Assembly: GCF_014898815.1 (NCBI RefSeq) | Contig: NW_026515416.1 | Coordinates: 620,001 to 684,000 of the forward strand | Source: Panonychus citri | Taxonomy: Eukaryota > Arthropoda > Arachnida > Trombidiformes > Tetranychidae | Direction: 5' to 3' | Length of the DNA stretch: 64,000 nucleotides | Shown: piece after piece, positions 44,022 to 57,028 of the stretch | Numbering within the stretch: the first letter of the stretch is position 1 | Layout: the number at the start of each line of letters is the position of its first letter | Notes under the pieces: generated by a model | The model's input: the letters and a program-made list of their open reading frames with translations, nothing else | Told to the model about the DNA's origin: nothing | Database searches by the model: none | Program-made: the position numbers and the translations under genes

Positions 44022-47000
44022 ATGGATGACAATAAGTTAGCCTCGATCGTAGAGGAATATTTACCTCTTCTTGGAACTACAAAGGAAAAGCTTGTTATCG
44101 GTGAAATATTGACTTCTCTTCTTAAACTGGTTACATCTCATCCATATTCTGGTAATTGGGATTTATTTGTTAAACTAATTAATGCCAGTAAACATTTACT
44201 CTTAACCCATTCAAGTAATTTGATTAAGCGTCATTCATTGGCCATGTTGGCTCATCTTGCTCCTGTTGCCAGTGATGTTGGACCAAGTGATTCAACTTTA
44301 TTAACCACTGAGATGCAAAGTGAATTTCTTGCTATTGTTAAAATCCTCCGAGAGTTTAGTCATTATTTTGATCCTCGAGTTAGATCAGCAGCACTTAATT
44401 CACTTTATAGTTTACATCAACGAGGTGCTAAACTTGATATTAGCTTATATTGTGAATTCTGTGAAGGTTTAACTGATGATTATGAAGATTGTCGAATGGC
44501 TTCAATAAAGTTAATTGAGGTTTTAAGTCATAGTTATGCTGATTGGTAAGTTAATTGATATTTCTCTTGATTTATGATACTAATCTATTTCATCTTTTCT
44601 CTTTTACAGCTTAGTTTGCGTGGAAAAGGGCGATGAGCAAATTCGCTTGGTTGATGATGCTTTCGCTAAATTGTGTTCCATGATGAATGATCTTTCAATT
44701 AGAGTTCGAGTTCAAGCTGCTTCTCTTCTTGGTAATTTCACTGATGTCTCACCCGATTTTCTTGAGCAAACTTTAGACAAAAAATTAATGTCCAATCTAA
44801 GGGTAAACATTTTAAACTTGCCATTGTTAAAATCTCTTTTAATCCTTTGTAATTTTACTTACAAATTTCACTTTACCAGAAAAAAAGATCAGCTCATGAA
44901 CGAAGTCGTGAAAACTTTAAATCAGGTGAATGGTCAAGTGGAAAAAAATGGGCTGACGATGCACCTCAAGAGGAATTAGATCCTGAAGCTATAAATCTAA
45001 TGGATATCGGTGCATGTGGAGCTTTTATTCATGGACTGGAAGATGAATTTCTAGGTAATAATTATAATTATAAATGCCGAGAACAAAATAACCATAAATC
45101 AGCCATTTTTTTCCTTTAAATCCCATTTTGTGGTGATAAGTATTTTCGGTATTTCTTAAGCCTAATCTTTTACTTTCTTTTATCCTTATCGACAGAGGTT
45201 CGAATGGCTTCCCTTGAGTCTCTCTGTAAATTGGCGATTTCATTTCCTGCTTTTGCTCAACAATCATTAGATTTTATTGTTGACATGTTTAACGATGAAA
45301 TTGAAGATATCCGCTTAAAAGCAATTCAATGTTTAAGTCGCATTGGTCAACAGAATATTACCCTTCGAGATGACCAGATAGATATTATTTTAGGCGTTTT
45401 GGAAGATATGACGATGGATATTAGAGAAGCTCTTCACGATATGCTTGGTAATTGTAAATTATCTTCTAAATTGTCACTTAAATCTTGTATTGATAAGCTT
45501 TTGGACAATTTACGACGATACCCGGAGGACAAAAACTCTCTTTGGAAATGTTTTCAAAAATTGGGTTCCAATCATCCTCACCTAGTTGACCCTATCGTCC
45601 ATGAATTACTGATGATCCATCCTTACTTGGACCTTCCAGAACCTTCATTGGAAGATGATGCTTACATTTCCGTTCTCATATTGGTCTTCAATGCTGCAGC
45701 TCTTTGTCCATCCATTACAACTCTATTTCAGCCTCACACCTTCAAACATTATTCTTACCTAAGATATTCATATCCCCAGGAAGTTCCTCATATACCGGAC
45801 ATTGATAGTGGCCTAGAGATGAGACGACATTCGTCTCAACTTTCCGAAAATGTCTCAGAATCAGCGATGAGCTTTCTCTCAGCGATATTTGAACGTATTC
45901 GTAACATTATGTCATCTCCATCAGTTTCCTTAGAAACTCAAGCTGCTGTGATAGAGTTATCGATAGGGTAAGAAAAGCTTATAAACTAAATCTTAATCGA
46001 ATTTACATTAATTTCTTTAATTTCAATTATCTTTAGCGATTTGGAAAACTTTGGTGAAATCGAACCTCAATGTCCCATGCATCCGATTTCTTAAAACAAT
46101 ACTTAAAATGTCAAATGTCACTACGCAAGGTATCAACCGATATGATTTAACAATCAAAGATTAGACAACCAATGGATACAATTTTATTAATTTTCTTTTT
46201 ATTTGACTAATTTTTTGCAGATTCTATCGAACAACAATTGGATCAATACTTTCCTTCTTTCACCATTACAATCAAATTCATTTCGTTCATCACTCCAACA
46301 AATCTTACAAACAACTTTCTGTCTGATTCACCAATTTCATGGACTTGATCCTTTCCACCTTTTCCTGATTCTACAAACTCGAGTTAAAGCCTTGGCCCTC
46401 CAGTTAATTGCAGTTATCCATGGAAGTAATCAATCAGCTCTAACTCTATGTGATGCTTTTCTCGAGGAAGTAAAAGCTTTACAAAGTCATCTCAAACTAA
46501 ATGGTATGGAACCCGATCCTCTAACCAAAGAAATGATCCAAGAAGTAAACAAATTGAGTTCACCAAAACCCGGTTCAGTTGCTCGAGCTCTTCAACCTCT
46601 TTTCCTATCATCACCTAAGCTCATAAGTCAAGCGGTTGATTTGGTTAGTATTTTTGTTCCCTAATCATATTCATCCAATTATAATTATCTTTTAACAAAT
46701 TGCCTTGAATTTGATTTCAATTCGCAGACTCAACTTGTCTCTGGAAGTACAATTGAATATTTAAAACATTTACGAAAATCAAATGCCATCATTAACGAAC
46801 CCAATGGACGATCAGATAATCCACTTAAATTCACCGCTGGATTAATTTTAACCGTACGATTAGATGCAATTATTTATAATATAAAAGATACAAAAACCAT
46901 ACGACTTATGGTGAGTTTAAATTGAAATTTGTTCTGATTTGCTGTTGAGTCTCATTCTTAACTTTAATTTTCTTATTTTTGTCACAATAGATTCACTCAC

Positions 47001-47320
47001 CCGATCAAACAAATAGCTTTATCCTTCCTAAATTAAGCGATTTCAGAATTTTGGACAATAATAGTAATACTGAACATCATAATTATCGACTACTGACCAA
47101 CATTTACTTGTCACATTCTGTTTGGACGGAGCCATGTCATGTAAGTGTCAGTATTGTGGCCGATTTCAGGGAATCGGCCTCTTATCTTGGCATTTCACAA
47201 ACTTGGGCTTCTAAAACGGGATCGGGAATCCGAGCTAAACCAGAAGAAAGTTTAATCATTGAATTATGTAAACCAGTTAAATTATTAATTGCACCCAAAC
47301 AACACAAGAAAGGTTTCTAA
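44022..47320 (+). CDS. INTS4: Integrator complex subunit 4
   Basis: Eight exons: 44022-44545, 44610-44802, 44880-45054, 45196-45967, 46037-46129, 46221-46643, 46728-46910, 46991-47320; about 897 residues if one frameshift is allowed. HEAT repeats run through the first two thirds (FDPRVRSAALNSLYSLH, DLSIRVRVQAASLLGNFTDV, EVRMASLESLCKLA, FNDEIEDIRLKAIQCLSRI, MDIREALHDMLG). Diagnostic blocks are DKKLMSNLR-KKRSAHERSRE, SGKKWADDAP, GACGAFIHGLEDE, AYISVLILVFNAA and, at the end, NPLKFTAGLI and YLSHSVWTEPCHVSV. INTS4 belongs to the cleavage module with INTS9/INTS11, which trims snRNA 3' ends and ends stalled transcription in the nucleus. Exon 5 changes frame between PQCP and SDFLKQYLKCQ (about 46065-46085): one base appears to be missing there. 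Everything on both sides is conserved. Confidence 0.9.
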
Positions 47321-48643
47321 ATACAATCAAGCCAAGAGACTAAAACTCAATTCAACCATATTTTGTTATTATTTTAATTGTTCAATTTTCAAGTTGATTG
47401 TATGATAAATTTTTCAGCATCAACGATCAAGTTTACCGATTGTAAAATCAATATCAAGAATATAATTTAAACCAATCAAATGATTTGAATTGATTGACAA
47501 TTAACCGGGGCTTATATTATAAACAGAGTATACAATTAACTGTAATCATTTTCACATTCAGGTGATTTAATCATGATAAAGGGTTAAATTAATCACACAA
47601 TTCAGATTTTTGATTAATGGGACACTATAATCAACGACAAACTAACAATCAGCAGAATCAACAATTAATCAACCACCCAAGAGACAAAATAATAATATGA
47701 CCAATCAGTTAATTACTCACCTTTAAAAAGGAAAAATTGATCAAACAATTAAAGTTAACAATGTTGTTGACCATTGATTGTTAACCAATGAAGAAAATGA
47801 AAAGTTCAGAGTCAATGAAAATGAAACAATTAAACAAAATGAACCTTAATTAACCGGTAGTTCAACAATCGTAAAAACTTTACACTCAAGTCAATTGGTA
47901 ACAATTAAGTTTATTAATATACTAATCAATTGGAGTGATAAATAGAAATAATTAGTTGATTGTTGAATCAATAAAAGCTGCTAACTAAATTATTCCTCGT
48001 GTAATAATTAAAATGATTAATCATAATTAACCTTGGAATTCAATTGTTTCTGTTTTTTATATATTTGATTTGATTTCGTTATTATTTATTGATTACTTGG
48101 CTCGAAATATCAATTTAACGAAAGAGAAAACAATCAAAATGATGAACAATTTAATTTTAATTAACTCATCCTTTTAATCAACTAGAATTGTTAATTTTGA
48201 CAGAATTGCTTATTAATAGATTGTTGTTAACAGTTATTGTTTTTAATTCTTATTTTAAATTGTTCAAGTTAAATGATAGGTGAACGATTGACTTTCAATT
48301 GTGATTAAAATTAATTCTGCGATATCATTGAGGTTAAATTATCAACATTCATCAAGTTAATTTGATCTCTCTCTCTCTCCCTCAGTGAGAATCATTGATT
48401 GATAATAAATGAATTAAGTTCCAAGACTAAACTTATACTTGGAATTGGAGATTGATCTAGTAATTAACGTCGCAATAGAACAAAACAATCAAGCAATTAG
48501 TTTGATGAAACAGTAAATTAACTTAGCCAGTTGTGTACAGTTAAAGATTAATTAGTTAACATTGAAAGTTTCAATTCGGTTGATCAAGTTAATCAACACA
48601 CTCTCCTTATTTTCATAACAATTAACTTGTTCCGTTAATCAGG
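47321..48643. other. Intergenic between INTS4 and the protease gene
   Basis: AT-rich, with a (CT)n run near 48366-48380. No open frame or repeat family recognised. Confidence 0.5.
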
Positions 48644-49766
48644 ATGAAAATCACCATAACAGTTATACTTTTAATCTCAGTTAATTACGTTCATTCACAA
48701 TGTGGTAAGTAAATTAAGTTAATTAGATTCGATTTGAGTTGATTATTTCTCTTAATTGTCGGTGGTTTAGATTGTGGACTTGAAGGAATTCGAACTCGAA
48801 TTTTCAAAGGATCCGTAACTCAAACACATAAATTTCCATGGATTGCTCACATTAGGTAATTTCTTTTTCGCTAATTGTTGATCAGTTTTTCGTGAAAATT
48901 CAATAAATCACCAATTCTCCCAATAGATTCACTCGACCGGGCAGTTCATCGTATTCACAATGTGGTGGTTCATTGGTGGACAATCAACATGTAGTGACCG
49001 CAGCTCACTGTCTATTTGATTCCAATGGCAATCTGAACCAACCCTCGAACACTCAAGTTTATCTTGGCATTTTGGACAAAAATCGCGACCAGAAAAGAGC
49101 CTTAGCCGTCGATGAATATATTTACGATGTTCGTTATACCTCAACCGCACCGATGGACTATGACATCGCCATTTTACGACTAAAAGAGGCCGTTCGATAC
49201 ACAGATACAGTCTCACCAATTTGTATTCCCTCATCAGATGACCAAAACTATCGGACATTAAGTGTCGCTGGCTGGGGTAATATCGACTCAACCGGAGCTG
49301 GAAGTCAAGTACTAAGGGAAGTTGATGTAAATTATATTCCAAGTAAGTGAACAAAAAGAAAACGAAAACGAAAATTCTGATCCGTTCGAATTTGAATAAC
49401 TTATTCGAAACTTTTCCATCTCTCTTTTCTCCGTCAGAATCAACATGTAATGAGATGAAGTATAATTATGTTATCAAGAAGAACAATTTACCGACTTATT
49501 TTAGATTCAATATCCAACCAGTTCATGAGAATCACATTTGTGCTTTAAATACACGAACCGGAGGTGATGCTTGTTCGGGAGATTCGGGTGGACCTTTAAT
49601 GTACAAGAATCCACAAAATAATCGTTGGTATTTGGTTGGTGTTGTTTCTGGTGCTTGGGATCTTTGTGGTGTCGACAGGGGGGTTCCTGGTTTATATACT
49701 AATATCTCACCTTATCGGTCAACCATTCAACAATCAGCTGATGGTGTTTGTGTTAAACCTTATTGA
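48644..49766 (+). CDS. Secreted trypsin-like serine protease
   Basis: Exons 48644-48704, 48771-48855, 48927-49342 and 49438-49766, 296 residues. Signal peptide 1-18 (cleavage VHS-QC). A short propeptide with two cysteines (20 and 22) ends at Arg30; cleavage there would free IFKG, a variant of the usual IVGG. The triad is complete: His76 in VTAAHC, Asp128 in DYDIAIL, Ser237 in GDSGGP. Asp231, six residues before the Ser, sits at the base of the S1 pocket, so the enzyme should cut after Arg/Lys. The propeptide can be tied to the catalytic domain by a disulfide (SPICIP). A 20-residue loop (191-220) rich in Asn, Lys and Tyr is longer than in trypsin. Possible roles: digestion or a clotting/immune cascade; context does not decide. 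Confidence 0.92.
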
Positions 49767-50539
49767 CCATTTGGATCCAATGGAAAATCAAAGTTCACCA
49801 ACAAATCTTTAAACAAAGACAAGTTAATTGTATCTGTTTAATTGTTCATCTGTTTCCTTTTCCTTTGTTTCCTTTTATCAGTTAAAAATCATCTAAAAAT
49901 TCAATTATGTGTCCAAAATCATATTAATTGTCACATCAATTTTAATCAAGATGAAAGCGGAACAATTTAAACAATTATATTTATTCATGTTCCAAATATT
50001 TGAATCAAATATTTTACTCGTAATCAATTGTTTACCTTTCTAACAAATCGGACTTACCTTTATTACAATCAATGAAATAAAGTAAAAAATGTAAATTAAT
50101 TAGCAGATTTCTCACTCTTTGTTAATCATTAACCTCAAGATAATTTAACAATCGACTGTCCAACCAATTTAATATTCAAATCTCCAATAAGTTTCAACGG
50201 TTTAACTTTTGAATATTTTATTCTTCCAACAATCAACCCTACAACTAAATCATCACGTAAATTATTGGAAAGAAAGCTAATACTTACATTGAGAACAATT
50301 AATTAGGAAAGTTAATCAATTTTCTTTTGCGACAAAGAAAAACAATTAGTTTAAATTCGAACAAAGAGATGGCAGCACATATGAAAAGAACATTGGATAA
50401 CATTGAGAGTAGAATTTAGATCGTTAATTCACTTTTGTTTCTTTTGCTGTTTGTTGTGTCTCTCTTTTTCCTCTCTTTTTCTTTCTCGACAAAATACAAT
50501 CAACTTTAATTTCTTTAAATATTATTCGACAATATCACC
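49767..50539. other. Intergenic between the protease gene and PDCD4
   Basis: AT-rich. An AGAGATGGCAGCAC word at 50366-50379, 160-175 bp upstream of PDCD4, resembles the AGATGGC element of the ATG5 and AUH promoters. Nothing else recognised. Confidence 0.45.
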
Positions 50540-53500
50540 ATGTCTTCAGCTCCTAATGCCGTAGTTCTTAACGAATTGAAACTAAAATCAAAAAACAGTC
50601 GACGGTCCAGAGGAAGGTATGGACGAGGTTTGCCTAAGAAAGGTAAAGTCACGTAGACAAAAATTCTATGTTTTTATTTTCTATTTATTTCTCTTTCTAA
50701 CTGTTGTTGTTGTTGTTAATTTTATTTTCGCTTTTTGTCCTTAATCTTTTGTTCAATTATCACCTGTTGTCGCCTGTTTTTTCCCAGTTTTTATTAATCT
50801 TTGATTATCATTCTAACCTGGTTGATTCTCACTTTCTTTCAACAATTATTTCTTTTTCCTTTGTTCTTTTCTTTTTTTCTGGTTAGTCTCTTTACTTTCT
50901 TCTGCTTCTTTTTGCTATTGTTGTTGTTGTTGTTTTTATCTATGTTAATTCATTGAATCTTCATGATGATGATAATGATGATGATGAGATTCTTTCTAAT
51001 CTTGTTTTTCTCTTTATTTACCTTGTTGTTACTCTCTGAGTTTGTCTTGACTTCTATTACTGGTTCTCTTTGTCTTGGTCTAGTTTCTCAAATATCTGGA
51101 GTAGCTTGTTGCTGATTTTTTCTTCAGGTTAATTTGATATTTTTTCTTTTAATTCACTTGACAACAAGTTGTTCAAATTGCCAGGGCATTAGCCTTCAAT
51201 GGAACAGTTTTTGATAGTGTTATTAATCAAATCGTATTGTTGTTTTCAATTGTTTTTTTTATTTTTCTCTATTTTTTTCTCTTTCTCTTTCTCCATACAG
51301 TCTCCATGTTTTTTTCCCCGTTTCATTTAGTAGAGAGACAACTGATGTTTTTGTTATTCAGGAAGAGAGAATAATGGAGATGGCAAGAGAAAGAGAGAAT
51401 AAATGAAAGAGTCTCTGTGTTTTTCTCCTCACTGTCTTTTCACCTTTCGCCAATTTTCTCGGTCTTTCTTTAAGTTTCTTTCTATTCTTTTAATTCTTCT
51501 CTGTCTAACTTTCTTTCCAACTTTTTCTGTCTTTCTTTTTGTTTCTCTGTCTTATTGCACAATCTTTTACTGAAATAGCTTTCTCTTAATTTCGATTGAT
51601 CGGTTGTTTGTTTGCTGTTTCTTTTTCAAGGTCACTCTCAATATATTTCTCCTCTTTCCTTTCCCATACTCCCACTTTCTACTCTTGCTCCGTCGTCATA
51701 TTTGACTGAATTTCAGTGAAATCATCACATGATATTGTTAACAAATATTATATTCCAAATAATTTAGTTACATGTTGTAGATAATGATAGTGTTGTTTTT
51801 ATGTTTAACTCTTTAGATTACACTTTTCTTTTTCTCTTTTGGATTTTGTTGACTGAATTTGTTCACTAATAACTAAAGTTTTCTTATTCTCTTTATAATT
51901 GATTCCACTATTAAGGTGGTGCTGGTGGTAAAGGTACATGGGGAAGACTTGGATCTGAACTTGTTGGAGTTGAACGTGGACTTGAGGATCCCCATGATCC
52001 TAACTACGATTCTGAGACTGAAGAAAACTGCAAATTAGATGTTATCACTCCACCTCTTGAAGAGAATGAAATTGAAAAATATGTTAAACCGATAATTCAT
52101 GAATACTTTGAACATGGTGACACGGAAGAAGTGGCAATATCATTGGAAGAACTCAATTTGGGTGAACACTTCCATCAAGTTCTTGTCATTATTGTTTCCG
52201 TTGCAATGGAACGAAAAGCTTCTCACAGAGAAATGGCTTCAGTTCTAATTTCTGATCTCTATGCGAGACTTCTCCTTGAAGAAGATTATGAGCGTGGATT
52301 TGAAGTTCTCCTCCAAAGTCTTTCAGACATGATACTTGATACACCTCAGGCAGCTACGGTTAGTTATCCACATTTATCCATCTTTTTTTACCTTAATCCG
52401 TTTCTCTAACCGGATAATCCAGTTGATCTTACAAAATGATTATCATTAACCGGCTATCTTTGTTTACTTTGTTTACCTCCATCTCCTGAAGGCTGAACAC
52501 TGTTTCTCTTGTTTATTCAACTTCAAATCTATAGCCAAAGGCTATTACTCAGATTAATGAATTTAATTCTGTTACATCAGTTTTTTTTCTTCATCCTTCA
52601 AACGTGATACTTTCATTAGTTATTTTCTCAACAGTAGTTCATCATATGATTTCTCTTTTCATTTATGAATAACAATAGTTGAACTTTTTTTTCTTTTTCT
52701 CTTTTTTCAACTATTTTTATTCAATTAATTTAGGTTCTTGGTAATTTCATTGCAAGAGCAGTTGCTGATGATTGTATTCCTCCCAAATTTGTTCAAAGCT
52801 ACGTGGCCAATGATGAAAATGCTCGGCAAGCTATGGAACATGCCAGTTCTCTGCTTAATATGAAGCATGGTTTGGTGAAATTGGACAGTGTTTGGGGTGT
52901 TAGTGGTGGCATGAGGCCAGTGAAATATCTCATTCGTAAGATTCAACTTCTCCTCCGAGAGTACGTCTCATCACAAGACATTGATGAAGCCACTCGATGT
53001 CTCATGGAACTTGAAGTTCCTCATTTTTACCACGAATTCGTTTATGAAGCCATAACCATGGCTATTGAGGACATGAGTGACAATGTCGGCGATCTAATCC
53101 TCAAACTGCTCAAATCTTTAACCGATGCAGTAGTTGTCACCGTCGATCAACTCAAAAATGTAAGTAAACCCGTAATCAAAATTGATTGGCAATCATCACT
53201 ATTGCAAGAAATAAAAACGTAACACTCGATGGCATAATTAACCATTAAGTTATTTTCTTGACTATTAAAAAGTGGTTTAAATTAGTTGTTTAATCAAATT
53301 AGTATTACGATTGTTATTCAAATTTATATTCAACTGTTGAATCAATAGTTGAATCTAAATAATGATCATTCTTTACTCAGCAGCATAACATTATCCAACA
53401 TAACAAGTTTATTAACATTGATCAATTGATTAATTCTGTTTATCAACATTAATTACAGGGCTTTAATCGTGTTTACGAGGAAATGCCTGATATCTGCATC

Positions 53501-53726
53501 GACGTTCCCCTTGCTTATCAAATTTTGGAGAAATTTGTTAACAAGGCTGTTGCATTGGGCTTCATACCAACCGAAATAGTCAAAGCTATGCCTTCAAGGT
53601 AAAACTATTATCTGTTTTATTTTATTAATTAGCAATTCTCTAATCATTTTTTATTGATGTTTATCTTCTTTCAGAGGCCGAAAACGATTTGTTTCCGAAG
53701 GAGACGGAGGCAAATTCAAAATCTAA
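50540..53726 (+). CDS. PDCD4: Programmed cell death protein 4, translation inhibitor
   Basis: Exons 50540-50642, 51916-52358, 52734-53159, 53459-53598 and 53675-53726, 387 residues. Two MA3 domains: the first starts at about 84 (PIIHEYFEHGDTEEVAISLEELNLG, KASHREMASVLISDLY), the second at about 225 (YLIRKIQLLLREYVSSQDIDEATRCLMELEVPHFYHEFVYEAITMAIE, then TVDQLKNGFNRVYEEMPDICIDVP). They bind the helicase eIF4A and block translation. The end, SRGRKRFVSEGDGG, is the strongly conserved PDCD4 tail. The N terminus, with KGGAGGKGTWG and DPNYDSE, is about 80 residues shorter than the human one (469 in all), and I do not see the DSGxxS signal used by beta-TrCP for degradation. Intron 1 is 1.27 kb and T-rich. 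Confidence 0.95.
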
Positions 53727-55665
53727 GCCAACAAATGCCACCAGTCACAAAAAATACAGCAAATCAAAAATATACTCCCCATTACATCCTAATTCATCTC
53801 AAGCTTCACTTTCTATCTCGATATCTTCCACTGGTTGTTTTTGGGGACCTTTATTATGATCCAGTTGATTTTTCTCTTTTTTCTTTATCTCTCAGTGCTT
53901 CTGAACGAGTTTCTTCTTTTGGCGAACTATGACATGACCTTATTTTCGAATTACCATAAAGACAAAAGACTCAGTAAGACTATCTCACAGCTCTTACAAA
54001 GCATGTTAATCAATGACAATGGAAACCGGATCAACGAAAATCAAATCGTTACCACTTTGAATTTCAATTTTCCTTCTTTTTTTTGAACAACCCTATTGAC
54101 CATTGTAAACCCTTCACCCCTTCTTGACCAATACCCTCTTTCCCTTTAAACTATTGAATTAATTTAGATGTTAATTACCCAGATAGTGTTAGAATCAACT
54201 GATCCTTTCATCTTCCTTGATTGTCGAGTCTTATGCATACTTTATATCATTTTCGATGAATTTTGCTTTTCCGGGGATGGAATTTTTTTCATTGATTTGA
54301 TTGTATGTTCTTTCATATTAGTCCTTTTTTTTTGAGATTTTCTGCTATTCGAATGTTTAACTCTTCTCCTTTTCCTAATCTTTCCACAAACTTGTTGTAA
54401 TCTCTCTGTTTCTGATTCATTCATATCAACTGAATGAATTCTCATTCTCTGACCTCAACACGAGCACTTTTCAACACAAACAAAGTCAAAAACATAATTA
54501 GGGATTTCTAGGAGAAAAATAATAATAGAAATTGAAACAAAGCAAAAAAAAATACAAGTCATTACGGTTATATTATTATTAATTCTGACTCATTTTGTGA
54601 TGAAAATTGCTCATTTATCTAAGACCTTATGCCCTCATTGCCCCTTTCCTTCAATATGGTGATAATGTTTACAACAATCAACTTAAAGTAATTTAATGAT
54701 CAAGGAAACAACAAAAAAATGTTTATCTTTTCCACCTTCCCCTTTCTCACTCTCTGATTTTCCATCATCGTCATCTTAATTCTCGCGGAAAATGCTGAAA
54801 GACACAAAAAATTAACAAGCAACATGAAAAACTTGTACAAATAAACCCAAAAAAAAATTAAATATAAATATATATATATAAACAACGATTCAGTGTTGCT
54901 AATTGATTCAAATTCGAGTGCTAATTATAATCATTGACCGAAAATGAAAAATTCTGATGAAATCTGGTCGGTAAGTCTCAAGATCTCCATGAGGTCAACA
55001 TGTTCACTTTTAGGTTATTTGATTAGTTATTGATTAGGTTAGGTTAATTGACTTAATTGTTCAAATAATTGTTTCTCTGATTATATGAAGATACTTTTTA
55101 CTGCTAAGGGACACGATTGGTAATGAAGACCCTGAGGGTAAAAACAATCAAACTGTAACTCAATTAGATGGACGAAAAGTGTGGACAGTTGATTAGTCCA
55201 ATCTTGGACTTTTCTTTCATATATTACCATTAAATGAGCACTAATTTGTCTTGTCACAAAGTGTCACTTTTACTAACAAGAGTAAGATTGTTGATTTATT
55301 AAATTAATCAATTGGGGAAAAAACCACAATCGCAAATGAACCTGTTGACCTGACGGACTCTTATTACATTATTAATTCATTGTATTATTTAGTCAAGTTT
55401 AACTAATTAATCATTTAAAGGCAATGGCAAACTTAAATTGTGAATGAATTAATTGAATTTGAAAGACAATTGATTAATTGTTAGAATGAATTTTCAACAT
55501 TTATTGGTAAACAATTGCATGGAAATTTAAAACTCTCCCATGAGATGGAAATAATTGGTCTTCAATTTGGTTACAATTGACTTGGAAATTAGAATTGGTG
55601 AATTAGCTGATTGTTAGAATAACAAAGTGGAGAGAGCTCAATTTAAGATTGGAATCAAATTGGAA
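53727..55665. other. Convergent 3' region between PDCD4 and GGPP synthase
   Basis: Long PDCD4 3' UTR followed by AT-rich spacer with a TATATATATATA run near 54866-54880. A 67-codon minus-strand frame at 54242-54445 (basic) and plus-strand frames at 53654-54086 are without recognisable content. Confidence 0.5.
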
Positions 55666-57028
55666 TTAAAAAAGACCCGATGAACTCGCTTTTTCCTCTT
55701 CATCTTCTTCTGATTCAGATTCTGGTTCTGGTTCACGTTTTTTGGATTTTTTCTTTGGCTTTTTCTCAGGTTTGATTTTCAAAAATTCCAAAACTTTCAT
55801 GACTAAATCATTACCACCAAGTTTTTCACACTCTTCACGAGCTTGTTTATCGTATCGTTCAAGAGTCTCCCTGGTATATTTAAATGAACCCAATTCCTCA
55901 AGCACATCAACAGCTAACTTTTTCATTCCACTTTCTTTAGGACGTTTTCGGACAATATCTGATAATAAACAGGAAACAAAGAGAAATACATTAAAAATAA
56001 ACAATTGTTATCATCCAATTGGGATAATTAACTTACTCGCAATTGTAGTTTTATCGGGATAACTTTTGATCGCATGAACCACAGGGAAGGAAAATTTTCC
56101 CTCCGACAAATCCTCACAGTAGCTCTTATTTTCAGAGTATTCCCTGGACGTTAGGTTATTGTAATCATCACGAATTTGAAAAATTACACCTAATAGGAAA
56201 ATCATCTGAGTTAAATCCTGTTTGTTTTTACTAAACAATTGCATCAATTTAACACCGAGACCAAAAAGACCACCGGTTTTCAGGCTAATCATTTCAGTGT
56301 ATTCAGCTTCAGATGGACAAACGAAACTATCTCTCCAATAAATTTCCAAACCTAATCAGAGAGAGAAAAAAAACAATCGATTAATTGTTGAACCATTAAG
56401 ATTATAGTCGAAATCAATCTAACCTTGTCCTCTATGTAATTCCAACATTTGCTGAGTGTAGATTTTAACTGCTTCAGTTACTTCATCATGAGGTAATTCA
56501 GTGATGATTTTGTGTAAGGCTAAAAAGTAAATGTAATTGGCACAGTTAATTGTTGTCGCAAGTCCATAGACATTATGAGCTACAGGTATTCCTCTTCTCA
56601 AGGTTGAATCATCTTCAATATCATCAATTAGAATACTGGAATTGTGTAACAATTCAATAATCTCTCCAATCTTTACGAGAACCTCCTCAGGAACCTGAAG
56701 CCATTCATTGAAAGCCTGAGAGAAAGTGAGAGAGAGAGAGCAAGATACAATTAAGAACAGATCAATTAATCTCTGTACCATTGTACCGACACACCTTAAA
56801 CACGTGAAGAGAAAAAAACTTACTCTAATCAATCGGGTTCTAATTTGTTTACCAGTTCTCGATGTAATATAATCATAAGGTTCCAAGAACAACTAAATGA
56901 AGGAGAGAAAACAGAAAAAAAAGAAACAATCAAATCACAATTGAATCTCACATGGTAAGTAAATAGATTCACACTTTTTTCTCGTGGTTCCAATTGGGTG
57001 ATGGTTCAACTTCAACATTCAAAGCCAT
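55666..57028 (-). CDS. GGPS1: Geranylgeranyl diphosphate synthase
   Basis: Exons 57028-56975, 56892-56824, 56715-56424, 56351-56037 and 55958-55666, 340 residues. Conserved blocks: FLEPYDYITSRTGKQIRTRLI, the first Asp-rich motif DDIED (72-76) in SILIDDIEDDSTLRRG, PVAHNVYG, LELHRGQGLEIYWRD, KTGGLFGL, and the second Asp-rich motif IRDDYNN (200-204), then EYSENKSYCEDLSEGKFSFP. These match the animal GGPP synthase and not farnesyl diphosphate synthase. It makes the C20 prenyl donor for Rab, Rho and other proteins. After the usual end of the family (human 300 residues) comes a tail (about 308-340) of Lys then Glu/Ser runs, ending KASSSGLF. The first donor, GTGTGA, is weak. Confidence 0.94.

Noticed and set aside
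7211..48380. (CT)n and (CAT)n runs at many sites
   Set aside because: Ordinary microsatellites in UTRs and spacers, mentioned in the intergenic entries; not treated as findings of their own.
54242..54445. 67-codon basic minus-strand frame in the PDCD4 3' region
   Set aside because: No domain, and it lies within the likely 3' UTR of PDCD4; the basic composition follows from TTT/TCT-rich sequence on the other strand.
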